64,000 nt of DNA, taken from positions 808,501 to 872,500 of the forward strand of contig CATNEN010000009.1 in assembly GCA_950097015.1 (NCBI GenBank), given 5' to 3'. This DNA comes from Macrostomum hystrix (lineage: Eukaryota > Platyhelminthes > Macrostomidae). The notes beneath the pieces are model-generated. The model was not told the DNA's origin and did not search any database. It was given only the letters and a program-made list of their open reading frames with translations. Position numbers and translations under genes: made by a program. This document shows positions 41,679-53,166 of this stretch, piece after piece. Numbering within the stretch: position 1 is the first letter of the stretch; the number at the start of each line of letters is the position of its first letter.

Positions 41679-44449
41679 GGCTGCTCAAAGTGTTGCTCAA
41701 ATGTGTCTGCAGACTTACGGATGAGCCATTTTGCCTACAGTCGTCTGGCCTGGATGCGAGTCAGTTTGTCAGTGCTGAGGACGGCTCCGGGCCCACAAGT
41801 GTGTTTGGGTGGCGAGCGCTGCTAAAGCGAGTGAGCTCGGGACGCGACTCAATTCTGTCACGCGATGCGCGGCAGACGAACGGGACTGGCCGAGACAGGA
41901 GACACAAAAAGCGCTCTGGGAAAGCAGCGAATTAGACAGCAACGGCGACTGGAGAAGACAAGCAGGCTTCGAGCGGACACGGACCAGGCGGAGCTGGGGA
42001 TTTTTCGCCCCCAGTGTAGCTTGGTGCAGCTTGGCCGTGGATTTGCTAGCCAGAAAGGCTCGGGGTTGGAGGCGTATGAAGGAAGGGAGAACAGGCGGGC
42101 AGAGGCGGGGCAGTTTTATTCCCCCCGCCAAGCCACCAGACCAGCCCGGTCCCGTTAGCTTCTCTCCTCTCTGCCTTTTTGGTTTGAGCGACTATCATTG
42201 GGCCACAGCAGGCACGATAAGCCAGCCCCCTCTCAGATGCAGCAACAGCAGCAGCCACTGCATCGAGTGAATGAAATCTCAATTGGCAACGCTTTGGCAA
42301 CTCTTATTCTTAAGTAATATCATTTTATCACAGACCAGCAATAATTTTAGTACACTGGTCGGCAGGACTGGAGATGAGATTCGTTTGAATACCGGTCCAG
42401 TCACGCGTCTAAAGTGCATTTAAATGGGCCGAATAGAAAAGGCAGTAAATAAAAAAGGCAGACTGGGTTGCTTCTGTGGGGTCTGAAGGTCGCGGATGAC
42501 TCCGCAGATGAGTCAGTGGGATTTGAGGCTCCCCTTCATACCCAAACCCACACTGCTGATAGTTGCGCGGCTCAGCTACTCTTCATTCACGGAAAGAGAG
42601 AGAGAAAGGGAGGCTCAAAGCAGGGAGGTACGGCGCTGCTCTCGCCCCTTCATTCCTGCATCCAGCGGCCTACAGCCAGGGAGCGCGCAATCGATCTTCA
42701 CACACACACACACACAGGTCCCGTCCGCAAGCACGATGAGGAGTGGGAGAAGCTGCATGGGGATCCGAGAGGATCAGAGAGGCCGGGGCCATGGGAGGGA
42801 GAAATTGAAGGGAGAGAGGGAAATGGGATGCGATGAGGCAGAGGAGAGGAGCCTGAGGCGGCTGTGTGTGGGTGTGTCAGTACAGCCCAACTCAGGGTGC
42901 TAGGAGTACGGGTGCTCCCACAGGAGAAGGGGTGTCTCGCAGTGAGTGTGCAAGCCGAGTCCAAAAAAGCAACCAGGCTGCGACTCTCTCGTGCCAGTTT
43001 GTAGAAAGTACACGCGAATTGTAGTGCTTCAGCGGACGGGTACGTTCGCGCCCACACAAAATCGTCATTTTTTAGCTTGGAAAGGTATTCTATTCTGATT
43101 TACTTTGTCCCCATGGCATACTCGCCTACTCGTTCCGTCAACCAACGCCTCGATTTTAGCGGCTGGCCATAAATAAATCCGACGTGATTTATCACGCATT
43201 TTTAAGTCTACGATTAGAATGGAAATTGTTAAAGAAGTGAGCTAAACGGAACGCAGGCCAATTCGCAGCGGGGTGAAGTTCAGCGCATTGAAAGGCAATC
43301 AGGGAGTTAATGCCTTCGCTCATTACCAATTAATGCAATTTTTAAGAGGGCCAGGAAATCAACTGTGGCAATAAAATTTTTGAAAGAGCCAAAGGACAGC
43401 CCGGTCCATAGTCGCGGCGCAGAAAATGCGAGTTACGTTTAACTTACTGCGCAAAGAGGCGAGAGAGACAATGGATGGGAAGACAAAACGGCACGACACA
43501 ATTTATTGCCCGCAGCTGACGGCCATAATTTAGCGAATGCCTCTCTGAATGCGGACAGCTAAGAAAGAATCCGAGTCACGTAAATAGTAGGAGAAGCGCA
43601 GCAAAAGTACAAGCGCACTCCTATATTTTTACCGCCTTCCTAGACTTCCATCGCTCTCTTATGGCTAAACTTGCAAGCGATCTTGAATAGGCAGACGGTG
43701 GCAAGCGATGACAGGATTGATCGGCAGAAACCTGCGATTGATGGAGACCAGGCCGGAGATGCAGAGAGGCCGGACCGATTCCACATCAGCGCTTTTAGTT
43801 ATCTTGACGATCAGCCTGCAGGAAGTGCGGCCGCACTGAAGCCCAGACAACAAGAGCTAATCTGCTGAGGCTGGATGGAGTTACAGATCAGCCAGCTTAC
43901 TAGAGGAGGCCTGGGGGGCGAGACAACTTGCTCAACTTGCTTAGTTAACAATGGACCATCTCCCTGGTTGACAATGGCCTGAATATGGGCTGAAAAACTA
44001 AGAATTACGAACAATGAAGGTCGAATTTTCCAGCCAGCGTCTATGAAAAGATCACACTAGCCTCGGCCAAGAAATCTTGGGAGGCCGGGCAAGGCGCAAG
44101 GCGCAGTTTGCACAGCAGAAGCACGCCTGAATCTGAGAGCAGCACAGGTTCGCTGCTATGCAATTCCGGTGGCATGAAGCCCAGCACAGACCGTGGGGAA
44201 CAGGGAAGAACCAAGGCACCAAAGAAAGCAAGCACCTTTCAATTTATCATTTGGCCCATTCAGAAAAAATCTAAAGATTCCGCTAGTAAGTCGACTGCCG
44301 TTTGTATATGCAATTGAGGCAGTGTTGATAGCCAAAGCCTTTATGCAGAAAGGTCAAAATTAAAAAAATGCTGCGGAATCCAGTGACAAACGAAACGACA
44401 ATCGGAGCTCGGAGCTGACTAAACTGCCTAATGAACTGTCTGACACTCA
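41679..44449. other. Intron or promoter region, no gene recognised
   Basis: Contains a short (CA)n run at about 42700-42716. Open frames of 100-150 codons (41809-42270 plus, 42698-43057 minus) have no domain and atypical composition, and I do not call them genes. If 41678-41388 is a first exon, its promoter lies just to the right of 41680. Confidence 0.45.
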
Positions 44450-45135
44450 CCCCACCTATCAGTCTCTGGTAGTCACTCACCCCAACCTATCAGTCTCTGG
44501 TAGACACTCACCCCAACCATCAGTCTCTGGTAGACACTCACCCCAACCATCAGTCTCTGGTAGTCACTCACCCCAACCATCAGTCTCTGGAAGACACTCA
44601 CCTCAACCTATCAGTCTCTGGTAGACACTCACCCCAACCACCAGTCTCTGGAAGACACTCACCTCAACCTATCAGTCTCTGGAAGACACTCACCTCAACC
44701 TATCAGTCTCTGGAAGACACTCACCTCAACCTATCAGTCTCTGGAAGACACTCACCTCAACCTATCAGTCTCTGGAAGACACTCACCCCAACCTATCACT
44801 CTCTGGTAGACACTCACCCCAACCACCAGTCTCTGGAAGACACTCACCTCAACCTATCAGTCTCTGGAAGACACTCACCCCAACCACCAGTCTCTGGAAG
44901 ACACTCACCTCAACCTATCAGTCTCTGGAAGACACTCATCCAACCTATCAGTCTCTGGAAGACACTCACCCCAACCTATCAGTCTCTGGTAGACACTCAC
45001 CCCAACCACCAGTCTCTGGAAGACACTCACCCCAACCTATCAGTCTCTGGAAGACACTCACCCCAACCACCAGTCTCTGGAAGACACTCACCTCAACCTA
45101 TCAGTCTCTGGAAGACACTCATCCAACCTATCGGT
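44450..45135. repeat. 31-bp tandem repeat with an embedded GGTGAGT on the MAST sense strand
   Basis: About 22 units of 31 bp containing CAGTCTCTGGAAGACACTCA. On the minus strand each unit carries GGTGAGTGTCTTCCAG, which is a consensus 5' splice site followed by an acceptor-like TTCCAG. Confidence 0.95.
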
Positions 45136-45163
45136 CTCATCTAGACAGGTCGATCCACCTAAC

Positions 45164-45218
45164 CGCCCCGGTAGCGAACGGGAACGGACGGGACGGGAAT
45201 CAGAGGAGCAGCAGCTGA
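45164..45218 (-). CDS. Candidate 55-bp MAST micro-exon
   Basis: A pyrimidine-rich acceptor (ATATTCCCACCGCACTGCAG) is followed by 55 nt and a possible donor GGCG|GTTAGG. Read in phase 0 after the 53 kb exon it encodes APLIPVPSVPVRYRG and leaves phase 1. That phase fits the alternative acceptor of the 39 kb exon (start 39333) without a stop. The evidence is splice signals and phase alone. Confidence 0.3.
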
Positions 45219-45965
45219 CTGCAGTGCGGTGGGAATATGGCTCAGACAATAAAAGTGCGCGCTTGAAGCAGACAATAATCATAGCCACAATCTAATAATA
45301 GTAAAACTAAAACAATCAACTCAGCAGAGCCATGAGTGCGGGATTTGGGGCTGAAAGAAGGAAGTCAGGAAGGGAAAAAGATAAGTGTCGCGGGAATATC
45401 GCAGTGCCAGCCAGCCACCAGAAGTACGCGGTCGGGCCAGCCATTATCGGCGCGGATCGGCTAAGATTAATTATTAAAGGCTGGAGATGGAGTGCCGCAG
45501 AGACGGCTGGAACGCGGTGTCTGTTGGCTACTGAAGTAGCAGACAAAGCAATTTTCTCGGCGCAGAAGAGAGGAAATGCGCCGGCCTGGCCAGTCACCGT
45601 GTGATTATTCATCGGCTGGCGGCTACGGTGGGACACAGGCGAGACACTGACACGGACCTCGGCGTGAGGAAAAATAACTAATCAGGAGAGCCGCTTGTGT
45701 GCTTGAAGCCTACTGATTAGCCTACTATTAGTAGGCTAGTGGAAATTTCCGAGCTAACTTTGTAGTCAATACAGGAATTATTTGCATTTTAGACTAACGA
45801 GCTGGCCGGAAATCATTAGGGATTATTAGCCATTTCCGGCCGGCTGGGACCGCGAGAAATTTTCATTAACAATCATCTAATGCGAAATTGGACAGACAAA
45901 GGATCTAGGTTAGTGACAAACAGCTAATGATAATAGTTGCTGTGTACATGCAGCTATAGGGAGAG
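45219..45965. other. Intron, no gene recognised
   Basis: Unique sequence between the 31-bp and 37-bp arrays. Nothing recognised. Confidence 0.5.
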
Positions 45966-47710
45966 AATGGATTGCTAATCTATCCAACAGACGAATGAGT
46001 AGAATGGACTGCTAATCTATCCAACAGATGAATGAGTAGAATGGACTGCTAATCTATCCAACAGATGAATGAGCAGAATGGACTGCTAATCTATCCAACA
46101 GACGAATGAGTAGAATGGACTGCTAATCTATCCAACAGACGAATGAGTAGAATGGATTGCTAATCTATCCAACAGACGAATGAGTAGAATGGACTGCTAA
46201 TCTATCCAACAGATGAATGAGTAGAATGGATTGCTAATGTATCCAACAGACGAATGAGTAGAATGGACTGCTAATCTACCCAACAGATGAATGAGTAGAA
46301 TGGACTGCTAATCTACCCAACAGATGAATGAGTAGAATGGACTGCTAATCTATCCAACAGATGAATGAGTAGAATGGACTGCTAATCTATCCAATAGAAA
46401 AATGAGTAGAATGGACTGCTAATCTATCCAACAGAATAATGAGTAGAATGGATTGCTAATCTATCCAACAGAATAATGAGTAGAATGGACTGCTAATCTA
46501 TCCAACAGATGAATGAGTACAATGGATTGCTAATCTATCCAACAGATGAATGAGTAGAATGGACTGCTAATCTATCCAACAGAATAATGAGTAGAATGGA
46601 TTGCTAATCTATCCAACAGACGAATGAGTTGAATGGACTGCTAATCTATCCAACAGAATAATGAGTAGAATGGATTGCTAATCTACCCAACAGACGACTG
46701 AGTAGAATGGACTGCTAATCTATCACTCAGATGAATGAGTAGAATGGACTGCTAATCTACCCAACAGACGACTGAGTAGAATGGACCCTCAAGCTAAAAC
46801 GCTGGATGGAGACACAGCATCTGGACAGATGGACCAAGACCCAGAATTGCAAGCAATCTAGGGCTGCGGTCCCTTGTCCGTCTCACCGCCTGCGCAAAGC
46901 CCTCTTAAAGCTAAACCGCAGGGATCTCCGCGCAGTCAGCATGGCCCTCTCAGGTCATGGCTGTTTCTCTCGGCACCGCTTTCTCCAGGGCCAGCTCCTG
47001 GAGGACAAATGCACTTTTTGTAGTTCGGGCAGTGAAAACGCCGAACACTTTATCTGCCAATGCCCAGTTTTCACCAGGGCAAGGCTTGAACACCTTGGGC
47101 CTAACCCAACTCTCTCCGATGTTTGCAGGCCCGAGAGCATCCCTCAGCTTGCCCGGTACCTCCGGGATACTGGGCGAGCCAACGTCTTTCCCACGGACAG
47201 TGCGGAGGACCAAGCTGCAGGCGAGTCCAACGGGCCACCCTGAGCAACACCACCTCTCCCTGAGGTCGTCTGGTTTGCCAGGGGTTAGCGGAATGGGCGG
47301 TCCTCTCCGCCTCCTCGCTGCGTCCGTCGGTACGGAGCACCCTGCAGCTAAGTCAAGTAAGTCAAGAGTAGAATGGACTGCTAATCTATCACTCAGATGA
47401 ATGAGTAGAATGGATTGCTAATCTATCCAACAGACGAATGAGTAGAATGGACTGCTAATCTATCCAACAGAATAATGAGTAGAATGGATTGCTAATCTAT
47501 CCAACAGATGAATGAGTAGAATGGACTGCTAATCTATCACTCAGATGAATGAGTAGAATGGATTGCTAATCTATCCAACAGACGACTGAGTAGAATGGAC
47601 TGCTAATCTATCACTCAGATGAATGAGTAGAATGGACTGCTAATCTATCCAACAGACGAATGAGTATAATGGACTGCTAATCAATTTAAAAAATGAGTAG
47701 AATGGATTGC
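45966..47710. repeat. 37-bp tandem repeat, split by a LINE insertion
   Basis: About 30 units of 37 bp containing GAGTAGAATGGACTGCTAAT, with TGGATTG and ATAATGAG variants. The array runs 45966-46785 and resumes at 47366 after an inserted retrotransposon fragment. Confidence 0.95.
46786..47365 (+). mobile_element. 5'-truncated non-LTR retrotransposon (LINE) 3' end
   Basis: A 580-bp insertion inside the 37-bp array, flanked by the 12-bp direct repeat GAGTAGAATGGA (46774-46785 and 47366-47377), taken as the target-site duplication. Its open frame runs from the 5' break to a TGA at 47241-47243. It encodes the C-terminal end of a LINE polyprotein: NRRDLRAVSMALSGHGCFSR, then the zinc-knuckle CTFCSSGSENAEHFICQC. 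This combination is typical of the region after RT/RNase H in I/R1/Jockey-type elements. The 3' end is a short AAGTCAAGTAAGTCAAG repeat. Reverse transcriptase and endonuclease are absent, so the copy is dead. Confidence 0.88.
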
Positions 47711-48171
47711 TAATCTATCCAATGCACAAATGAGTATAACGTGCATCTATTATCTAGCTGGCAGTAGGCAGCAAAGGTAAAAATCGCTAATGCATACTGA
47801 CAGAGTTTCAGACTCCCTGTGCTTCAAGTAAATTCCCAGCTCGCTTCAGTTCAAGCCTCACTTTCTGCTTTAAGCCCGAGATCCCACAGTCACGGGGCAT
47901 TGCGTGCAGAGAACATATTGCTGGAACGCAAAGGTAGGCAAAAAAGCTGAGTTTGAGCAGAGGCAGGAATTTCCAGGTGTGCCGAGTCCCATGCGCGTCA
48001 AGGCGCGACTCGGGGACAGGGCGAAAGCTGGAGGGGAAAGCGGGGCGGAGTGATCCGGCTGTGAGCTCACAGCGGATCACGGACTCTTTTGAAACAGCCA
48101 GCAATGGAGTGCATTCCGCTGTTAGCGCTTCATCTAGTAGATGGCGAAAATTGAACTTGGCAGAATCTACT
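47711..48171. other. Intron, no gene recognised
   Basis: Unique sequence between two arrays. Nothing recognised. Confidence 0.5.
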
Positions 48172-48975
48172 CCGCAGACACTCACCAGTCATATGGAAAT
48201 CTATCCCGCAGACACTCACCAGTCATGGAAATCTATCCAGCAGACACTCACCAGTCATGGAAATCTATCCCGCAGACACTCACCAGTCATTTGGAAATCT
48301 ATCCCGCAGACACTCACCAGTCATGGAAATCTATCCCGCAGACACTCACCAGTCATGGAAATCTATCCCGCAGACACTCACCAGTCATGGAAATCTATCC
48401 CGCAGGCACTCACCAGTCATGGAAATCTATCCCGCAGACACTCACCAGTCATATGGAAATCTATCCCGCAGACACTCACCAGTCATTTGGAAATCTACCC
48501 CGCAGACACTCACCAGTCATGGAAATCTATCCCGCAGACACTCACCAGTCATGGAAATCTATCCCGCAGATACTCACCAGTCATGGAAATCTATCCCGCA
48601 GACACTCACCAGTCATGGAAATCTATCCCGCAGACACTCACCAGTCATGGAAATCTATCCCGCAGGCACTCACCAGTCATGGAAATCTATCCCACAGACA
48701 CTCACCAGTCATTTGGAAATCTACCCCGCATGACACTCACCAGTCATTTGGAAATCTACCCCGCAGACACTCACCAGTCATTTGGAAATCTACCCAGCAG
48801 ACACTCACCAGTCATTTGGAAATCTAACCCGCATGACACTCACCAGTCATTTGGAAATCTACCCCGCAGACACTCACCAGTCATTTGGAAATCTACCCAG
48901 CAGACACTCACCAGTCATTTGGAAATCTAACCCGCATGACACTCACCAGTCATTTGGAAATCTACCCCGCATGAC
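48172..48975. repeat. 32-bp tandem repeat with an embedded GGTGAGT on the minus strand
   Basis: About 25 units of 32-34 bp containing CCGCAGACACTCACCAGTCA. On the minus strand each unit reads ACTGGTGAGTGTCTGCGG, a consensus donor. Long plus-strand open frames here are repeat artefacts. Confidence 0.95.
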
Positions 48976-49617
48976 TTATCCAGACTTATCCACCAACCTG
49001 GAAATCGAGGAACTCAAACGCAGAGAACAGGAAATTAGGCTCCAGCTGCTCTGAGCTGCAGAGCAAACCTGGCTGCATCATAAAATGGGACAAAAGGCAG
49101 GTGAAAGAAGGCATTAATTAAAACATGGCCAGGGGCAGTCGCATCAGAAGCATGGGGCTGAGGCTGTGTTCAGAGACCGAAATTGGGCAAGCCAGGTCGA
49201 AATTTCACGTCAAGAAAATTCCCAGTCTTGCCCCATTGTGCTCTCGAGGCAGACAAGAAAGTAGCCAGCCGTTAATATACTCCCAACTCAACATTTGCTG
49301 ACGAGCTCAACTCGACTGCGCGAAGAGAGGCGAGCGACACGAGCCAAGCTGCTCAGAGCCGCGCCAGTCAAAAAAGTCGCTGCCTTCGCGGGCTAATAAG
49401 CTACGGCGAGGAAGCGGTGGGACGGCAGCAGGTCCGCTGCGCTCTCCATTTTCTTTTGTCCATCAGATTTTTTCTCGGGCTAAAAATAGCCGGTGAAATC
49501 GTGTTAATCCACAAGGAGCCTGACGTGAGTTAAGTTCGCTCCAAATATGCCAGTACAGGGCCACTACATGCTATTTCATGTCTCCCTGGCTTCCAAATTA
49601 ACTCAGGTGATATTAAT
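48976..49617. other. Intron, no gene recognised
   Basis: Unique sequence between arrays. Nothing recognised. Confidence 0.5.
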
Positions 49618-50320
49618 ATTGGATAGAGACGTAAGAATGCTGGAGAGAGACTAAGGAATATTGGATGGTGATGAAATAATGCTGGATAGAGACGTAAGAA
49701 TGCTGGAGAGAGACTAAGGAATATTGGATGGTGATGAAATAATGCTGGATAGAGACGTAAGAATGCTGGATAGAGACGTAAGAATGCTGGATAGAGACGT
49801 AAGAATGCTGGATAGAGACGTAAGAATGCTGGATAGAGACTAAGGAATATTGGATAGTGATGAAAGAATGCTGGATAGAGACGTAAGAATGCTGAATAGA
49901 GACGTAAGAATGCTGGATAGAGACGTAAGAATGCTGAATAGAGACGTAAGAATGCTGGATAGAGACGTAAGAATGCTGGATAGAGACGTAAGAATGCTGG
50001 ATAGAGACGTAAGAATGCTGGATAGAGACTAAGGAATATTGGATAGTGATGAAAGAATGCTGGATAGAGACGTAAGAATGCTGAATAGAGACGTAAGAAT
50101 GCTGGATAGAGACGTAAGAATGCTGAATAGAGACGTAAGAATGCTGGATAGAGACGTAAGAATGCTGGATAGAGACGTAAGAATGCTGGATAGAGACGTA
50201 AGAATGCTGGATAGAGACGTAAGAATGCTGGATAGAGACGTAAGAATGCTGGATAGAGACGTAAGAATGCTGGATAGAGACGTAAGAATGCTGGATAGAG
50301 ACGTAAGAATGCTTTATAGA
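49618..50320. repeat. 21-bp tandem repeat
   Basis: About 33 units of GATAGAGACGTAAGAATGCT plus G. A block of about 189 bp, ending in the variant GACTAAGGAATATTGGATAGTG, is repeated (49850 and 50039), showing higher-order duplication. Confidence 0.96.
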
Positions 50321-51001
50321 GACACATGATAGTTTGTTAAAGGCCAATAGAAGATCCTACAGCTGGTAATGATCCGCAATGGTAGAGAAGACAGTCGCTG
50401 GTCAGGCATCAATGGGGTTTGCTAACAAGGCGAACTGGATGGCCAGCGGTAAGGAGCCTGATGCAATTATTCACAGTGGCTGAAGCACAGCTGAATCATG
50501 GCAACATAAATATTCTGCCTGGGAAAGCACTGCCACACCGAAATCAAATCCCCAGACAGTTAAGTCCAGAAGGCCACTTGCCGTCACACCCGCCGCGCGC
50601 TTAGAAATAAAAGTGCACGCAACGGCGAGAAAGATAAAAAATAGTTTGTCGGAGGCAAATCTGTTTTATCGACCTTGCCAAGTGTTGACAATGCCTGCCA
50701 TAGCTTCCACGCAGCCGCTTATCGAGAATCATGCGCATACGAAATAGGAGTCGGCTATGGGAGGTGGACGCCAGGGGGGATAAAAATCCCACCCTGAGTA
50801 GAGGCCTCTGGCGGAAGTGAATCGGCCAAGGCCAGGGGGCATAAGGGTGGAGAGAACGAGTGAGACAGCGAAGAAGAGCGAACTCAGCCTTATTATTGGC
50901 GCTGGCGACAACAGGGCAAAACCGCCTTCCGGCTGGCCCTGCCCGACTGTGGAGGCCGTGACGACTGCGGCCAACACAAAAGAATAAACTGAAGCAATAG
51001 T
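50321..51001. other. Intron, no gene recognised
   Basis: Unique sequence. Nothing recognised on either strand. Confidence 0.5.
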
Positions 51002-51540
51002 GGGATAAGTATATGCCCAAGTGGGATAAGTATATGCCAGAGTGGAATAAACATATGCCACAGTGGGATAAACATATGCCAGAGTGGGAAAAACATATGC
51101 CAGAGTGGGATAAGCATATGCCAGAGTGGGATAAACATATGCCTGAGTGGGATAAACATATGCCGGAGTGGGATAAACATATGCCACAGTGGAATAAACA
51201 TATGCCACAGTGGAATAAACATATGCCAGAGTGGGAAAAACATATGCCAGAGTGGGATAAACATATGCCTGAGTGGGATAAACATATGCCTGAGTGGGAT
51301 AAACATATGCCGGAGTGGGATAAACATATGCCACAGTGGGATAAACATATGCCAGAGTGGGAAAAACATATGCCAGAGTGAGATAAACATATGCCAGAGT
51401 GGGATAAACATATGCCTGAGTGGGATAAACATATGCCTGAGTGGGATAAACATATGCCGGATTAGGATAAACAAATGTCCAAGTAGGACAAACAGATGTC
51501 CAAGTAGGATAAACAGATCTCCGAGTGGGATAAACAGACT
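51002..51540. repeat. 21-bp tandem repeat
   Basis: About 25 units of GAGTGGGATAAACATATGCC plus A/T/G. It is open in a plus frame as a 7-residue KHMPEWD repeat over 51013-51381 and in minus frames as well. Low sequence diversity between units points to recent amplification rather than protein selection. Confidence 0.95.
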
Positions 51541-51639
51541 TGCCAGTTAATAGGTAAACCAAATATGGTGAAAGTAGATCAGTTTATGGGAGATAAAACT
51601 ATTTTTGGGGAAACGGACGGATCTTGGGAATGCTATGAT

Positions 51640-51718
51640 CGGCTGTTCAGTCCATGGACTGGGTGGACACAACACCCACCTCAATTACCCTATGAGCAAA
51701 TGCTGGTACCCATTTAAT
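51640..51718 (-). repeat. SINE fragment
   Basis: Contains the palindrome CAGTCCATGGACTG at 51648-51661 and the following ACACCCACCTCAATTACCC segment of the family. The tRNA-like head is missing. Confidence 0.75.
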
Positions 51719-52460
51719 AAAAAATGAGATAACAGAGAATTGAAAGTATATTTTATATTGAAATCAATAAATAAAATAAATTTCCTATCTGCCGAAATCC
51801 ATGCAAACTAAGTGGCTTAAAAACCAAATGCTTTGAGAGTGCGATCGTTTAAAAGTGCATATCTGAAGTATTGTTTACAGAGATTTAGGGATTCCAGAGC
51901 CCACAGTAAATATCTGAGCAGCTGAGTTGAGCGCGCTGAGCTTCAAGCAGTCGGAACAAAGAGAATCATACGAAAAAAACAGACAAAAAATGGGGCAGAC
52001 CGAAGATTGGGGGCATTGCGACGGCTAGAGCACAGGCGCGCGGCCGCTCATTCCCAATCAATTAAGCCGATAATGCGATGCCACAAGGGAGGATTTTTTA
52101 GGCGCTGGAGATGGCGAAAGTGTGGCAAAGAGGATTAGGAAATTGAGGAGCACAAGAGAATTGCTCCGCCCCTCCCACACCGCGTCTGGCAAAGGAGAAG
52201 CCCTAGCCGACTTATGGGGCAGAGCGGGCTTTGAAAATCTTCTCTGCTCACTGACGCTGAAACAAGAGGAAACGGGACAGTTACAGCTGCAGCTGCTGTC
52301 GCTGGGCGCTGTTGGAAAGCTTTTTTAGTCTTTATCAATGTTGCATGGCGACTAACCCGTACATAGCGGACTGGCGCTCGACTCCCACTGGATTCAGTCC
52401 AGAAATGTACTTTAGTGAATATTAGTTTAAAAACTTGATTGATAATTAAGGTACTGATAA
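51719..52460. other. Intron, no gene recognised
   Basis: Unique sequence, AT-rich at 51720-51800. Nothing recognised. Confidence 0.5.
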
Positions 52461-52803
52461 TTCCATTCTGATGGACTAGGCTAGCATTCCATTCTGATGG
52501 ACTAGGCTAGCATTCCATTCTGATGGACTAGGCTAGCATTCCATTCTGATGGACTAGGCTAGCATTCCAGTCTGATGGACTAGGCTAGCATTCCATTCTG
52601 ATGAACTAGGCTAGCATTCCATTCTGATGGACTAGGCTAGCATTCCATTCTGATGGACTAGGCTAGCATTCCATTCTGATGGACTAGGCTAGCATTCCAT
52701 TCTGATGGACTAGGCTAGCATTCCATTCTGATGGACTAGGCTAGCATTCCATTCTGATGGACTAGGCTAGCATTCCATTCTGATGGACTAGGCTAGCATT
52801 CCA
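52461..52803. repeat. 26-bp tandem repeat
   Basis: About 13 nearly identical units containing ATTCTGATGGACTAGGCTAG. The array starts about 50 nt downstream of the donor of the 53166-52855 exon. Confidence 0.96.
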
Positions 52804-52854
52804 TATCACGGATTCTTGATTCCGGATTCCCCGAGCCCGGAGCTTCGGCCTCAC

Positions 52855-53166
52855 CCGTCGGCGCTGCCGCAGATCCAGAATGCTGCCAGGCGACAGAAAG
52901 CCTGACGAGAATTCGGCGGAGGCGCGACCAGCCGCGCACGGAGTAATCCGAATGCCCGGAATAGACAGCCGGCGCTGCTGCTGCTGCTGTTGCTGCAGCT
53001 GCAACTGCTGCGCGTGGCCGCTAACTGACAGCAGGCCGCTTCCGCCTCCACCGCTACTGCCGCCGCCTACGCCGCATCCGCCAACAGCAACTCTAAGGCG
53101 ACTCTTTGGCGAGGCGAGGCTCCTGCGCTGCGGTGGCTGCTGACCCTCCACGGTTGAGCCGGTCGG
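52855..53166 (-). CDS. MAST: Likely MAST N-terminal exon (QRRSLASPKSRLR... RRLSIPGIRI)
   Basis: A 312-bp open segment, phase 0 at both ends: acceptor CGCCTCCGTAG|CCG (weak pyrimidine tract) and donor CGACGG|GTGAGG. It encodes 104 residues with QRRSLASPKSRLR, a Gly-rich run, a polyGln stretch (QLQLQQQQQQQ) followed by RRLSIPGIRITP, and SSGFLSPGSILDLRQRR. The basic-Leu-Ser motifs recall the phospho-Ser-rich N-termini of long MAST isoforms but are not diagnostic. It connects 57278 and 39322 in phase 0. Confidence 0.6.

Noticed and set aside
41809-42270. 153-codon plus-strand open frame
   Set aside because: Overlaps the presumed promoter side of the 41.7 kb exon; no recognisable domain, and overlapping frames are equally open.
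47953-48930. 325-codon and nested plus-strand open frames
   Set aside because: Repeat read-through of the 32-bp array in all three frames.
48172-48975. CRISPR-like array
   Set aside because: The units are head-to-tail without unique spacers, in a eukaryotic intron. The same applies to the other minisatellites.
49530-51562. Several 240-280-codon repeat proteins
   Set aside because: These come from the 21-bp arrays; the period divides by three and frames are open on both strands.
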